Shown here piece after piece: positions 8,193-16,318 of a DNA stretch of 28,745 nt. The position numbers and the translations under genes were made by a program. Position 1 is the first letter of the stretch. Each line of letters begins with the position of its first letter. The notes beneath the pieces are model-generated. The model was not told the origin of the DNA and made no database searches. It saw only the letters and a list, made by a program, of their open reading frames with translations. This DNA comes from Deltaproteobacteria bacterium (GTDB lineage: Bacteria; Desulfobacterota; Syntrophia; Syntrophales; Smithellaceae): assembly GCA_009668925.1 (NCBI GenBank), contig SBEK01000027.1, positions 1 through 28,745 on the forward strand. Reading direction: 5' to 3'.

Positions 8193-9503
8193 ATGGAAAA
8201 CGAGACGCTGTTTAATGAGGAGGCGGAACCTCCTGGTCCTAGGACCGGTCTTGTCACAGCTCAAAATGAAACAACGAATTTTTTTTCGTTGTCCACCGGC
8301 AATCAGCAGACTTCCCTGGTTAAATCAAGACCAGAGCGCCTTTATTTTCCCTTTAAAGATTCACCCCGCTCCCGCGCCTTCCGCAAAAAACATTACCCTG
8401 ACATAAGCCGCATCGAATGGTTTGACTGGCGCTGGCAATTTCAAAACGCCATTCGCGATGTTCACACTCTCGACGCCATCATACATCTGTCCGATAACGA
8501 ACGCCAGGCGATGATGCACCCATCCGGTGACCTTCCAGTTGCGATTACCCCTTACTACGCCAGCCTCATATCCGTGATCGATCCGACATCGCCGCTGCGG
8601 CGTTCGGTCGTCCCCGTCGTTGATGAATGCTTACATACCAAGGGCGAGGAAGAGGATCCGCTCTGCGAAGACGCCGACTCTCCCGTTCCGGGCATCGTCC
8701 ATCGCTACCCGGATCGCGTATTATTTCTCGTCACCGACATCTGCGCTACTTACTGCCGCTATTGCACCCGCTCCAGAATCTTTGGGCGGCAGCATCAATG
8801 TTTTATTGACACCGCCAAATGGGAAAAGGCTTTGGCCTATATTGAATCCAATCCCAATATCCGCGACGTGCTCCTGTCCGGAGGTGATCCCCTGACGCTG
8901 TCCGATGACAGACTCGAATGGCTGCTTTCGCGACTCAAGGACATTCCTCATGTCGAACTGGTCCGGATCGGGACCAAGGCGCCCGTCGTTCTGCCCCAAA
9001 GAATTACGCCGGCTCTGACGTCCCTGTTGAAAAAATATCATCCCCTTTGGATGAGCATTCATATTACCCATCCGGATGAACTGACCCCCGAAATGAGCGC
9101 CGCCTGTATTCGTCTCGCGGACGCCGGCATTCCTCTCGGCAGTCAAACCGTTCTGCTCTCCGGAATCAACGATTCGGTTTCTACAATGACCAGATTGGTC
9201 CACGGACTTCTGCAGATTCGCGTTCGCCCCTACTACCTGTATCAATGCGATCCCATTCCCGGCTCCTCTCATTTCCGCACCCCTATCAGCAAAGGGCTCG
9301 ATATCATCCAGGGCCTGCGCGGCCACACAACCGGCTATGCCGTTCCAACCTATGTCGTCGACGCGCCCGGCGGCGGAGGGAAAATCCCTTTGCTTCCCGA
9401 ATATGCCATCGGTTGGGATAAAGGCGATCTGATGATGCGCAATTATGAGGGCCATGTGTTCCGCTATCCGGACAATCACGCTGAGTCCAAGGATATCCAC
9501 TAG
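8193..9503 (+). CDS. kamA: lysine 2,3-aminomutase (KamA family radical SAM/PLP enzyme)
   Basis: A 436-residue enzyme that converts L-lysine to L-beta-lysine using S-adenosylmethionine, a [4Fe-4S] cluster and PLP. The cluster motif is Cys184-x3-Cys188-x2-Cys191 (CATYCRYCTRSR). The PLP lysine is Lys397 in DAPGGGGKIP. Asp353 (YQCD) and Asp390 (VVDAPGG) occupy the two positions that bind the lysine epsilon-amino group in the Clostridium enzyme (Asp293, Asp330), with the same 37- and 7-residue spacings. Glutamate 2,3-aminomutases have Lys and Asn there, so lysine is the expected substrate. The first 40 residues are a variable extension. GGAG lies 5 bases before the ATG. It heads a five-gene co-directional cluster with ligases and an acetyltransferase, which suggests biosynthesis rather than lysine fermentation. 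Confidence 0.93.
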   Translation: MENETLFNEEAEPPGPRTGLVTAQNETTNFFSLSTGNQQTSLVKSRPERLYFPFKDSPRSRAFRKKHYPDISRIEWFDWRWQFQNAIRDVHTLDAIIHLSDNERQAMMHPSGDLPVAITPYYASLISVIDPTSPLRRSVVPVVDECLHTKGEEEDPLCEDADSPVPGIVHRYPDRVLFLVTDICATYCRYCTRSRIFGRQHQCFIDTAKWEKALAYIESNPNIRDVLLSGGDPLTLSDDRLEWLLSRLKDIPHVELVRIGTKAPVVLPQRITPALTSLLKKYHPLWMSIHITHPDELTPEMSAACIRLADAGIPLGSQTVLLSGINDSVSTMTRLVHGLLQIRVRPYYLYQCDPIPGSSHFRTPISKGLDIIQGLRGHTTGYAVPTYVVDAPGGGGKIPLLPEYAIGWDKGDLMMRNYEGHVFRYPDNHAESKDIH

Positions 9504-9521
9504 GATCAATATAAGTATATT

Positions 9522-10565
9522 ATGTCCGGTAACCCAGAGTGCACTTCAACCAACGTTTTTCGTAAACTATCCATCGGACTGACCTACGACCTGCGCGATG
9601 ATTACCTGCGCGAAGGTTACTCGCTGGAAGAAACCGCCGAATTTGACAAACCCGACACCATCGCCGCAATTGAAGACGTCATTGCGCAAAACGGCTATAC
9701 GACCGATCGCATCGGTCACATTCAGGCCCTGAACCGCCGGCTGGCTGCCGGAGATCGCTGGGATCTCGTTTTTAACATTGCCGAGGGCCTGCGCGGTTTT
9801 GGCCGCGAAGCGCAGGTTCCCGCTCTGTTGGACGCTTACGATATCCCCTACACTTTTTCCGATGCGCTCGGTCATTCGCTGACGCTCCATAAAGGCATGA
9901 CCAAACATGTTGTACGCGATCTCGGAATTCCCACGCCGGACTTCGCCGTTGTTTCCGCTCCGGAGGATATTGACCTTGTCGACCTTCCCTTTCCCCTCTT
10001 TGCGAAACCCATAGCGGAAGGCACGGGCAAAGGCATCACGGCTCTATGCAAAATTGACGACCCTGACGGTCTGCGCTGTGTTTGTCTGAATCTTCTGAAA
10101 ACCTTCCAACAGCCCGTCCTCGTCGAATGCTATTTGCCCGGACGGGAGTTCACGGTTGGAATCGTCGGCACGGGTAAGGATGCACGCGCTTTGGGCGCGA
10201 TGGAAGTCATCCTGAATCCCGAAGCGGAGCAACATGCTTACTCTTACGACAATAAAGAGCACTATGAAAACCGCGTGCGCTACGTCGCCGTCGATGACGC
10301 GGAAGCCATGCAAGCTATGCATATATCTCTTCGTGTCTGGCGCGGCCTCGCGTTGCAGGACGGGGGCCGTATTGATCTGCGCTCCGACGCTCAAGGGGTG
10401 CCACATTTTATTGAAGTCAATTCTCTCGCCGGTTTGAATCCCGTCCGTTCCGATTTGCCAATACTGTGCAGGCTCATCGGCATACCATACCACGATCTCA
10501 TCACCGACATTTTAAATTCCGCGTTAAAGCGCGCCGGACTAGAGGTACACAATACTAGCTCCTGA
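9522..10565 (+). CDS. D-Ala-D-Ala ligase-like ATP-grasp enzyme, first copy
   Basis: A 347-residue ATP-grasp carboxylate-amine ligase of the D-alanine-D-alanine ligase superfamily. ATP-grasp landmarks are visible: 'PLFAKPIAEGTGKGI' (phosphate-binding loop), 'VLVECYLPGREFTVGIVG' (the Glu that holds adenine/ribose) and 'HFIEVNSLAGLNP' (metal-binding E-x-N). The N-terminal part 'DLVFNIAEGLRGFGREAQVPALLDAYDIPYTFSD' matches the substrate-side domain of Ddl-type ligases. A real Ddl would normally stand in the mur/fts cluster, and here a second divergent paralog follows, so it probably ligates other amino acids. The start is ATG 9522; the Shine-Dalgarno sequence is weak. The gap from kamA is 18 bases. 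Aminoacyl substrate is unknown; beta-lysine is an inference from its neighbour. Confidence 0.88.
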   Translation: MSGNPECTSTNVFRKLSIGLTYDLRDDYLREGYSLEETAEFDKPDTIAAIEDVIAQNGYTTDRIGHIQALNRRLAAGDRWDLVFNIAEGLRGFGREAQVPALLDAYDIPYTFSDALGHSLTLHKGMTKHVVRDLGIPTPDFAVVSAPEDIDLVDLPFPLFAKPIAEGTGKGITALCKIDDPDGLRCVCLNLLKTFQQPVLVECYLPGREFTVGIVGTGKDARALGAMEVILNPEAEQHAYSYDNKEHYENRVRYVAVDDAEAMQAMHISLRVWRGLALQDGGRIDLRSDAQGVPHFIEVNSLAGLNPVRSDLPILCRLIGIPYHDLITDILNSALKRAGLEVHNTSS

Positions 10566-10583
10566 AGACGGAAACCCCCTTGC

Positions 10584-11570
10584 ATGGATAAAATCATCAT
10601 TCTGCACACCGATGTCGCACCCGATGCCAGTGAGGACGAATTGGATACCCTCAGGCAGGCTCAAGCCGTTGCAGATGCAATTATTTCCCTGGGCCATGAA
10701 CCGGTCCTCTTACCCTTTACCATGGATTTGCCCGCCACCATCTCTCAACTGCGGCGCTTCAACCCCCAAGTCGTTTTCAATCTCGTGGAAACCATAGGCG
10801 GAAAAGGAAGCATGAGTTACTTTGCCACAGCACTATTGGACTTTCTACAGCTGCCGTATACGGGCTGCCGGACAGAAGCCCTGTTTGTAACATCCAACAA
10901 ACCTCTCACAAAAAAGATCCTCCATGCCGAGGGTATTGCAACGCCTCTCTGGATCACTTCTGATGGACTTTCAACCGGTGTTTCATCTGGCAGTACTTTC
11001 TTAATCAAACCTTCCGGGGAGGATGCATCCGTCGGGCTGGATGATGACTCCGTCGTCACAACGACCCATTTGGAAACCATGAAGACGGCGCTGCGCAATC
11101 GCCAGGAGAAGATCGGCTGTGATTGCTTCGCTGAAGCTTACATCGAGGGACGTGAATTTAACGTCGCGCTTCTCGCCGATGACAAGGGTGTCCGGATTCT
11201 CCCCCCCGCGGAAATGCTGTTTCTGAATTATCCGCCCGAAAAGTTGAAGATTCTTGATTATCGCGCAAAGTGGGTTGAAGATTCTTTTGAATATGATAAT
11301 ACAAGGCGCACGCTGGATATCGGGCCGCAGGATGTCAATCTTGTCGCTCGCCTTCGCGACATCGCCCTCATCTGCTGGCAGCTGTTCGGCTTGCATGGTT
11401 ACGCCCGCGTCGATTTTCGCGTGGATCAACAGGGTAATCCCTTTGTCCTGGAAATAAACGCCAATCCCTGCTTATCGCCGGACGCCGGTTTTACCGCCGC
11501 TCTGGAGCGGACGGCGATTACCTACCCCGCGGCAATCAATCTGATCATCCAGGACGCGTTAAGAAGATGA
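10584..11570 (+). CDS. D-Ala-D-Ala ligase-like ATP-grasp enzyme, second copy
   Basis: A 328-residue ATP-grasp ligase, clearly different in sequence from the preceding one. It shows 'STFLIKPSGEDASVGLDDDSVV', 'CFAEAYIEGREFNVALLAD' and the metal motif 'VLEINANPCLSPDAG'. The last replaces the N-x-x-P-G-F-T of classical Ddl, as in many non-peptidoglycan members. The N-terminus 'NPQVVFNLVETIGGKGSMSYFATALLDFLQLPYTGC' is the Ddl-like substrate domain. It starts 18 bases after the first ligase stops. Two unlike ligases in a row would allow a product with two amide bonds, or one could use the other's product. A run of seven C's near 11201 lies within the gene and is intact in frame. Confidence 0.88.
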   Translation: MDKIIILHTDVAPDASEDELDTLRQAQAVADAIISLGHEPVLLPFTMDLPATISQLRRFNPQVVFNLVETIGGKGSMSYFATALLDFLQLPYTGCRTEALFVTSNKPLTKKILHAEGIATPLWITSDGLSTGVSSGSTFLIKPSGEDASVGLDDDSVVTTTHLETMKTALRNRQEKIGCDCFAEAYIEGREFNVALLADDKGVRILPPAEMLFLNYPPEKLKILDYRAKWVEDSFEYDNTRRTLDIGPQDVNLVARLRDIALICWQLFGLHGYARVDFRVDQQGNPFVLEINANPCLSPDAGFTAALERTAITYPAAINLIIQDALRR

Positions 11571-11585
11571 GGAGGAAACGTTTTT

Positions 11586-11936
11586 GTGTTAAAGCCCGTC
11601 GTATTGCTATTTTTTTCTAATTTGTTCATGACCTTTGCCTGGTATGGCCATTTAAAGAATCTCAACGGCAAACCCCTCTATCTCGTTGTTGTGATCAGCT
11701 GGGGTATTGCCTTTTTTGAATACGTCCTGCAAGTGCCGGCTAACCGCATTGGGTTCGAGCACTATTCCTTAAGCCAACTCAAGATCATTCAGGAAGTCAT
11801 TACCATGATCGTCTTTGCCGGTTTCGCCACCCTTTATATGAAACAGCCTCTGAAGCTTGACTTCCTCTGGGCAGCGCTCTGCATGGTCGGCGCAGTTTAC
11901 TTCATGTTTCGCGGTGGTTTGCCGCAGAATGGATGA
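11586..11936 (+). CDS. DUF486/DMT-type small membrane protein
   Basis: A 116-residue, four-helix membrane protein that resembles the DUF486 family of the drug/metabolite transporter clan. Hydrophobic stretches are at about 2-18, 28-46, 64-84 and 90-108; 'LFFSNLFMTFAWYGHLKNL' and 'VVISWGIAFFEYVLQVPANRIG' are typical of that family. The start is GTG 11586, with AGGAGG about 9 bases ahead. Its stop overlaps the acetyltransferase start (ATGA), so the pair is coupled. DUF486 proteins have no proven substrate. Its position could make it the exporter or importer of the cluster's product, which is inference. Confidence 0.8.
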   Translation: MLKPVVLLFFSNLFMTFAWYGHLKNLNGKPLYLVVVISWGIAFFEYVLQVPANRIGFEHYSLSQLKIIQEVITMIVFAGFATLYMKQPLKLDFLWAALCMVGAVYFMFRGGLPQNG

Positions 11937-12424
11937 TTCCTATGAAATCTGTCAGCTATCGGAGGGAAATTGAGCCGCCCGATCTCGGGGCAATTCTAAA
12001 TATCGTTCAATCCAGCGGCTATTTTTCGCCCGCAGAAGTAGACCTGGCCTGCGAGCTCGCTACCGATCGCATTGAAAACGGCCGTCAAAGCTCCTATCAG
12101 TTCCTGTTTGCCGAAGATGACGGTCAAGTCGTCGGCTACACCTGCTATGGTTTGATTCCGGCCACGGCGGGGAGCTATGACCTTTACTGGATCGCCGTTT
12201 CAGAGTCGATGCGCGGCCGAGGCTTAGGTAAAAACCTGCTTCAAGAAACGGAAGAACTTATCCGGAATATGGGCGGTAGGCATTTATATGCGGAAACATC
12301 CTCCCGGGATCAATACACGTCGACGCAACGCTTTTACGAGAGGTGTCATTACAAACCCGAAGCCGTTCTTAAAGACTTTTATTCCTCCGGTGATAGTAAA
12401 ATTATTTACTCTAAGGTCCTTTAA
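11933..12424 (+). CDS. GNAT-family N-acetyltransferase
   Basis: A 163-residue acetyl-CoA-dependent N-acetyltransferase. The acetyl-CoA-binding motif A is clear, 'WIAVSESMRGRGLGKNLLQETEELI' with the R-G-R-G-L-G pyrophosphate loop. It is followed by 'GGRHLYAETSSRDQYTSTQRFYERCHY' (motif B, with the Tyr of the C-terminal F-Y pair). The substrate is not set by sequence. In other organisms AblB acetylates beta-lysine at the epsilon nitrogen after KamA; AblB is a longer protein, so this is a functional rather than clear sequence parallel. ATG 11933 overlaps the preceding stop and is preferred to ATG 11942. It is the last gene of the cluster. Confidence 0.88.
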   Translation: MIPMKSVSYRREIEPPDLGAILNIVQSSGYFSPAEVDLACELATDRIENGRQSSYQFLFAEDDGQVVGYTCYGLIPATAGSYDLYWIAVSESMRGRGLGKNLLQETEELIRNMGGRHLYAETSSRDQYTSTQRFYERCHYKPEAVLKDFYSSGDSKIIYSKVL

Positions 12425-12556
12425 TCACAAACAATCATACGATTCATCCGCTCTCAATTTGTTTTAAGGTCTTGCATTTTTGATGAGAATTCGCTAGAGC
12501 ACTGCTGACTTTAAGGTCACCAGTTGCCTATCTGAGGAAAGAAGGAGGATTCGCCT

Positions 12557-13177
12557 ATGCGCCTGTTTCCTAAGGAAGAAAATTTTTTTGAATATTTTGA
12601 AGAACTCGCCAAAAAGATCGAAGAAGGCGGTCAATTCTTTTTAGAAATGACCCAAAATCGCGATTATACGGAAGCAAAAGTAGCCAGGCTCAAGGAATTG
12701 GAACACGAAGCAGATGTTATCACTCATCGGACCTATGAGAAAATGCACAAAACCTTTCTGACGCCTATTGACCGTGAAGACATCTACGCATTGGTCAACA
12801 AAATGGACAGCATTATGGATGTCATTGAAGCAACAGCCATTCGCATCCATATGTATAAGGTTAAAAAGCCGGATGACGAAATCATCAAGCAGGCGGAAAT
12901 TCTGTTCCAGGCCATCAAGAAAATCAAAGGAATCGTGCATGGCCTGCGCGAGATGAAGAATTCCAAAATGATTTTGGACGGCTGCGTGGAAATCAACACT
13001 CTGGAAAACGCGGGCGATGTCGTTTTGAGAACCATCATCACCAACCTTTTCCTCAAAGAAAAGGATGCGATTGAATTGATTAAATGGAAAGAAATCTTTG
13101 AGCGGATTGAGGAAGCCATAGATGTATGTGAAGATGTCTCCAACATCGTAGAAGGGATCGTCCTGAAACATGCTTGA
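12557..13177 (+). CDS. DUF47/PhoU-like accessory protein of the phosphate transporter
   Basis: A 206-residue, all-helical protein of the DUF47 (TIGR00153) family, related to PhoU. It opens with the family-typical 'MRLFPKEENFFEYFEELA' and contains 'EHEADVITHRTYEKMHKTFLTPIDREDIYALVNKMDSIMDVIE', the metal-binding E-x-x-x-D repeat region. It is almost always next to a PiT transporter gene, as here, where the two genes overlap by 8 bases. It is thought to regulate or gate the transporter. GGAGG is 8 bases before the start. In the 130-base leader TTTAAGGTC occurs twice, about 49 bases apart, which may be a regulator site; I see no Pho box. Confidence 0.93.
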   Translation: MRLFPKEENFFEYFEELAKKIEEGGQFFLEMTQNRDYTEAKVARLKELEHEADVITHRTYEKMHKTFLTPIDREDIYALVNKMDSIMDVIEATAIRIHMYKVKKPDDEIIKQAEILFQAIKKIKGIVHGLREMKNSKMILDGCVEINTLENAGDVVLRTIITNLFLKEKDAIELIKWKEIFERIEEAIDVCEDVSNIVEGIVLKHA

Positions 13178-14171
13178 GTCGATGGGCTTTGTTATATTTC
13201 TTATTTTTGTTGCGCTTATTTTTGATTTCCTGAACGGCTTTCACGACTCTTCCAACTCGATTTCCACTATTGTTTCCACGCAAGTTCTGACACCCAGACA
13301 AGCCGTCGTCTGGGCCGCCTTTTTTAATTTTGCCGCCGCCTTTTTTATTGGAACAGCGGTTGCCCACACGATCGGCAAAGGAATTATCCATCCCGATATC
13401 ATCGATAACCTGGTCATCCTTTCCGCTCTCGGCGGTGCCATCGTCTGGAATATCACAACCTGGTACTACGGCCTCCCCAGCAGTTCATCCCACGCCCTGA
13501 TTGGTGGTTTGATCGGAGCAGGTATTGCCAAAGCCGGAACCGGCACGCTCGTCTGGTCCGGCATTATTAAGACGACGGCCTTCATCGTTCTTTCACCGGC
13601 AATCGGTCTCGTTTTGGGTTTCGCCTTCATGGTACTGAATATGAATCTAAATCGTAATTCCAATATGGCCCGGTCGGATAAATTGTATAGAAAATTGCAG
13701 TTGGCTTCTTCCGCGATTTACTCGCTCGGTCACGGAATGAATGATGCGCAAAAAACAATCGGCATCATTGCCATTTTGCTCTATAGCAAAGGCCTGATTG
13801 ATTCCAGTTTTAACATCCCCTATTGGATCATTATCATGTGCTATTCCGTCATCGCCTTGGGAACCATGTTTGGCGGTTGGCGTATTGTTAAGACGATGGG
13901 AACCAAGATCACCAAATTTCGCCCGATTGGCGGTTTCAGCGCCGAAGCCGGAGCGGCTTGCGCCATTATCGGAGCCTCCATTGCGGGTATACCTGTGAGC
14001 ACGACTCACACGATCACCGGCGCGATCGTTGGCGTTGGCGCCACAAAACGCCTTTCCGCCGTCCGTTGGGGCGTTGCCGGAAATATCATCTGGGCCTGGA
14101 TTTTAACCATCCCCATTTCCGCCATTATTTCCGCCGGCATTTTTCTTGCCTTGCAACATTTCCTGTATTGA
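13170..14171 (+). CDS. PiT-family inorganic phosphate transporter
   Basis: A 333-residue, multi-helix inner-membrane phosphate permease. The two inverted PiT signature repeats are present: 'DFLNGFHDSSNSISTIVSTQVLTPRQAV' at about 15-42 and 'LGHGMNDAQKTIGIIAILLYS' at about 190-210, with the second-half gating motif 'GIPVSTTHTITGAIVGVGA' near 275. The first half carries 'PSSSSHALIGGLIGAGIA'. The length is typical for bacterial low-affinity transporters. Its ATG lies inside the end of the DUF47 gene, so translation is coupled. An A/T-rich hairpin follows about 55 bases after the stop. Confidence 0.95.
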   Translation: MLESMGFVIFLIFVALIFDFLNGFHDSSNSISTIVSTQVLTPRQAVVWAAFFNFAAAFFIGTAVAHTIGKGIIHPDIIDNLVILSALGGAIVWNITTWYYGLPSSSSHALIGGLIGAGIAKAGTGTLVWSGIIKTTAFIVLSPAIGLVLGFAFMVLNMNLNRNSNMARSDKLYRKLQLASSAIYSLGHGMNDAQKTIGIIAILLYSKGLIDSSFNIPYWIIIMCYSVIALGTMFGGWRIVKTMGTKITKFRPIGGFSAEAGAACAIIGASIAGIPVSTTHTITGAIVGVGATKRLSAVRWGVAGNIIWAWILTIPISAIISAGIFLALQHFLY

Positions 14172-14225
14172 TAGTCAGTTTTCTTTCCTCAGCCTTTTAG
14201 CCTAAAATATCATTGATATATTCTT

Positions 14226-14247
14226 TGATTTACCGTAAATCATTTTT
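14226..14247 (+). terminator. probable terminator after the PiT gene
   Basis: TGATTTA (14226-14232), CCG loop and TAAATCA (14236-14242) form a perfect 7-bp stem followed by TTTTT. The stem is A/T-rich, so its strength is uncertain. Confidence 0.5.
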
Positions 14248-14278
14248 ACGAAATTGTCATTGAACGGGGAGAATGTCG

Positions 14279-15544
14279 ATGCCGGAAAAACGATTACCCT
14301 TCACGCGGAAACAACTGGAATCCATCATTGAAAAATATCCGACTCCTTTTCACATCTATGATGAACGAGCCATTCGGAAAAATGCGCGCGCCTTTAAGAA
14401 AGCCTTTTCCTGGAATAAGGGATTCAAAGAGTTCTTCGCCGTCAAAGCATGTCCAAATCCTTATTTAATGAAAATTCTTCACGCGGAAGGATTCGGCGCA
14501 GATTGCAGTTCGCTCGCTGAATTAGTCCTGTCGCAAAACACGGGCATTGTCGGCGAGGAAATCATGTTTTCTTCCAATGACACGCCCGCCGATGAGTTTA
14601 TTAAAGCCCGCAAACTAAAAGCGACGATTAACTTGGATGATATCACCCACATCAACTATCTCGAAAAATGCGCCGGATTGCCGGAATTAATTTGTCTCCG
14701 TTACAATCCCGGTCCATTAAAAAAAGGCAACATCATCATCGGCCATCCGGAAGAGGCCAAATACGGGTTTACACGGGAACAATTGTTTGAAGGTTACCGC
14801 ATCTGCCGGGATAAAGGTATAAAGCGTTTCGGCATCCATACGATGGTAGCATCCAATGAACTTGATCCTAACTATTTTGTGGAAACGGCGGACATTTTAT
14901 TCAAGTTGATCATTGAATTATCACACGCCCTCAATATACGTTTTGAATTCGCCAATCTCAGCGGCGGTTTCGGCATTCCCTACCGGCCGGAACAACCGCC
15001 CATTGATTTACAGATGATGACTCGCGGGATCCGGGAAAAATATGAGCAGATTATCGTCGCTAATGGGTTCGCCCCTCTTAAAATTTTCACGGAAAGCGGA
15101 CGGTATATTACCGGTCCCTTCGGGTATCTCGTATCCAAAGTTCTGCATATCAAGAACACCTATAAGCTGTTTGCCGGACTGGATGCCTCCATGGCCAATT
15201 TAATGCGTCCCGCTCTTTACGGCGCGTATCACCATATCACCGTCATGGGCAAGGAATCGCGTCCCCATAATTTTATGTATGACGTTACCGGCTCTCTGTG
15301 TGAAAACAATGATAAATTCGCTATCGATCGGATGCTCCCCAAGCTCGATTGCGGCGACACGATTGTTATTCATGATACGGGAGCACATGGCTTTGCGATG
15401 GGTTTCAATTACAACGGCAAGCTGCGCTCTGCGGAATTACTGCTCAGGGAAGACGGCTCTGTCGTCCCCATTCGCCGCGCGGAAACGGTCAGAGACTATC
15501 TGGCGACTCTGGATTTCAAAGGATTGGCCAAATTTCCAGTGTAA
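14279..15544 (+). CDS. lysA: diaminopimelate decarboxylase-type enzyme
   Basis: A 421-residue PLP-dependent decarboxylase of the alanine-racemase fold III group, which makes L-lysine from meso-diaminopimelate. The PLP lysine is Lys56 in 'EFFAVKACPNP'. 'CSSLAELVLSQ', 'RYNPGP', 'GIHTMVASNEL', 'LSGGFGIPYRPEQ' (glycine-rich phosphate loop) and 'FTESGRYITGPFG' follow in family order, and 'TGSLCENNDKF' supplies the active-site Cys of the partner subunit. I chose ATG 14279 rather than 14273 because GGGGAG ends 7 bases before it. It lies three genes after the kamA cluster, so it could supply lysine to KamA, although the PiT operon stands between. An ornithine or arginine decarboxylase of the same fold cannot be fully excluded, but the C-E motif supports LysA. 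Confidence 0.85.
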   Translation: MPEKRLPFTRKQLESIIEKYPTPFHIYDERAIRKNARAFKKAFSWNKGFKEFFAVKACPNPYLMKILHAEGFGADCSSLAELVLSQNTGIVGEEIMFSSNDTPADEFIKARKLKATINLDDITHINYLEKCAGLPELICLRYNPGPLKKGNIIIGHPEEAKYGFTREQLFEGYRICRDKGIKRFGIHTMVASNELDPNYFVETADILFKLIIELSHALNIRFEFANLSGGFGIPYRPEQPPIDLQMMTRGIREKYEQIIVANGFAPLKIFTESGRYITGPFGYLVSKVLHIKNTYKLFAGLDASMANLMRPALYGAYHHITVMGKESRPHNFMYDVTGSLCENNDKFAIDRMLPKLDCGDTIVIHDTGAHGFAMGFNYNGKLRSAELLLREDGSVVPIRRAETVRDYLATLDFKGLAKFPV

Positions 15545-15746
15545 GCTCTTCACCTTCCGGCCTCGTCGAGCATACACGAGGCTCTTCCTGAAAATCGTCT
15601 TTCTATTTTTGCGCTCTCCGTTCTATGCTTGAGAGACCGTAAGGTCGTCATCACGCGGATCCTTGCTTTTTTATGTCCGCCCATCAGCCGGCGTTCCCGG
15701 GTGGCGGGACAGCCGAAGTCTTTAGTTTTACGATATTATGTCCCCA

Positions 15747-15775
15747 TTGCCTTTTTTACAGATCATGATTATACT
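15747..15775 (+). promoter_or_regulatory. promoter giving a probably leaderless mRNA
   Basis: TTGCCT (15747-15752), a 17-base spacer and TATACT (15770-15775). The predicted +1 falls on the A of ATG 15782, and no Shine-Dalgarno sequence is present. Confidence 0.5.
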
Positions 15776-15781
15776 TTCTTC

Positions 15782-16264
15782 ATGTCGAAGGAAAAGATTC
15801 CATCAACGCCTGCAATATTGGTGTTAAAGGAGAAAGGAGCGGTCTTTTCACTGCATCCCTATGATTATGAAGAAAGAGGCGGTACAAAAGTCTCTTCCCG
15901 CAAGCTTGGAGCGGATGAGCACTGTGTGATTAAAACCCTGGTCATGGAAGATGAGGCCTCAAGACCCCTCATTATTTTGATGCATGGCGATAAGGAAGTT
16001 TCCACCAAAACGTTGGCCCGCTTGCTGAATGTGAAATCCGTAATGCCCTGCAATCCTAATGTTGCGCAGAAGCATACGGGCTATTTAGTCGGGGGAACGT
16101 CGCCGTTCGGTACCAGAAAACCTTTGAGCATATATATGGAAAGATCAATTGCCGCCTTACCGTACATATTGATTAATGCCGGTTCCCGGGGTCTCCTGGC
16201 AAAAATGGCGCCAGCGGAACTGATCCGGATTCTGAAACCCTGTGAAGTAAGCGTGGCTATATAG
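15782..16264 (+). CDS. ybaK: YbaK/EbsC-type aminoacyl-tRNA deacylase
   Basis: A 160-residue trans-editing deacylase of the YbaK/ProX family, which clears mischarged Cys-tRNA(Pro). Family features include the N-terminal 'TPAILVLKEKGAVFSLHPYDY', the Lys in 'CVIKTLVMED', 'MHGDKEVSTKTLARLLNVKSV', and the C-terminal 'TGYLVGGTSPFGTRKPLSIYMERSI', where the G-G-x-S/C-P-x-G loop is diagnostic for YbaK. A longer frame opens at 15629, but its first 50 residues have no homology-like character; M-S-K-E-K at 15782 fits the family length. No Shine-Dalgarno sequence precedes this start, and the promoter places transcription at the ATG. The downstream gene starts 54 bases later. Confidence 0.9.
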   Translation: MSKEKIPSTPAILVLKEKGAVFSLHPYDYEERGGTKVSSRKLGADEHCVIKTLVMEDEASRPLIILMHGDKEVSTKTLARLLNVKSVMPCNPNVAQKHTGYLVGGTSPFGTRKPLSIYMERSIAALPYILINAGSRGLLAKMAPAELIRILKPCEVSVAI

Positions 16265-16318
16265 TTTGCTTTAAAAGCTAAGGAAAAGAATGATATTGTT
16301 AAGATTTGAGGAAAACCT

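Noticed and set aside
12465..12522. Two TTTAAGGTC repeats as a Pho box before the DUF47 gene
   Set aside because: They are 49 bases apart and do not match the known Pho box, so I note them only in the gene entry.
15560..15582. GCCTCGT/ACGAGGC hairpin after lysA as a terminator
   Set aside because: The 7-bp stem has no T-run after it, so it is at best a weak or Rho-linked end.
15629..15781. N-terminal extension of the YbaK gene
   Set aside because: The 50 extra residues do not match the family and the promoter core lies inside this stretch, so the shorter form is preferred.
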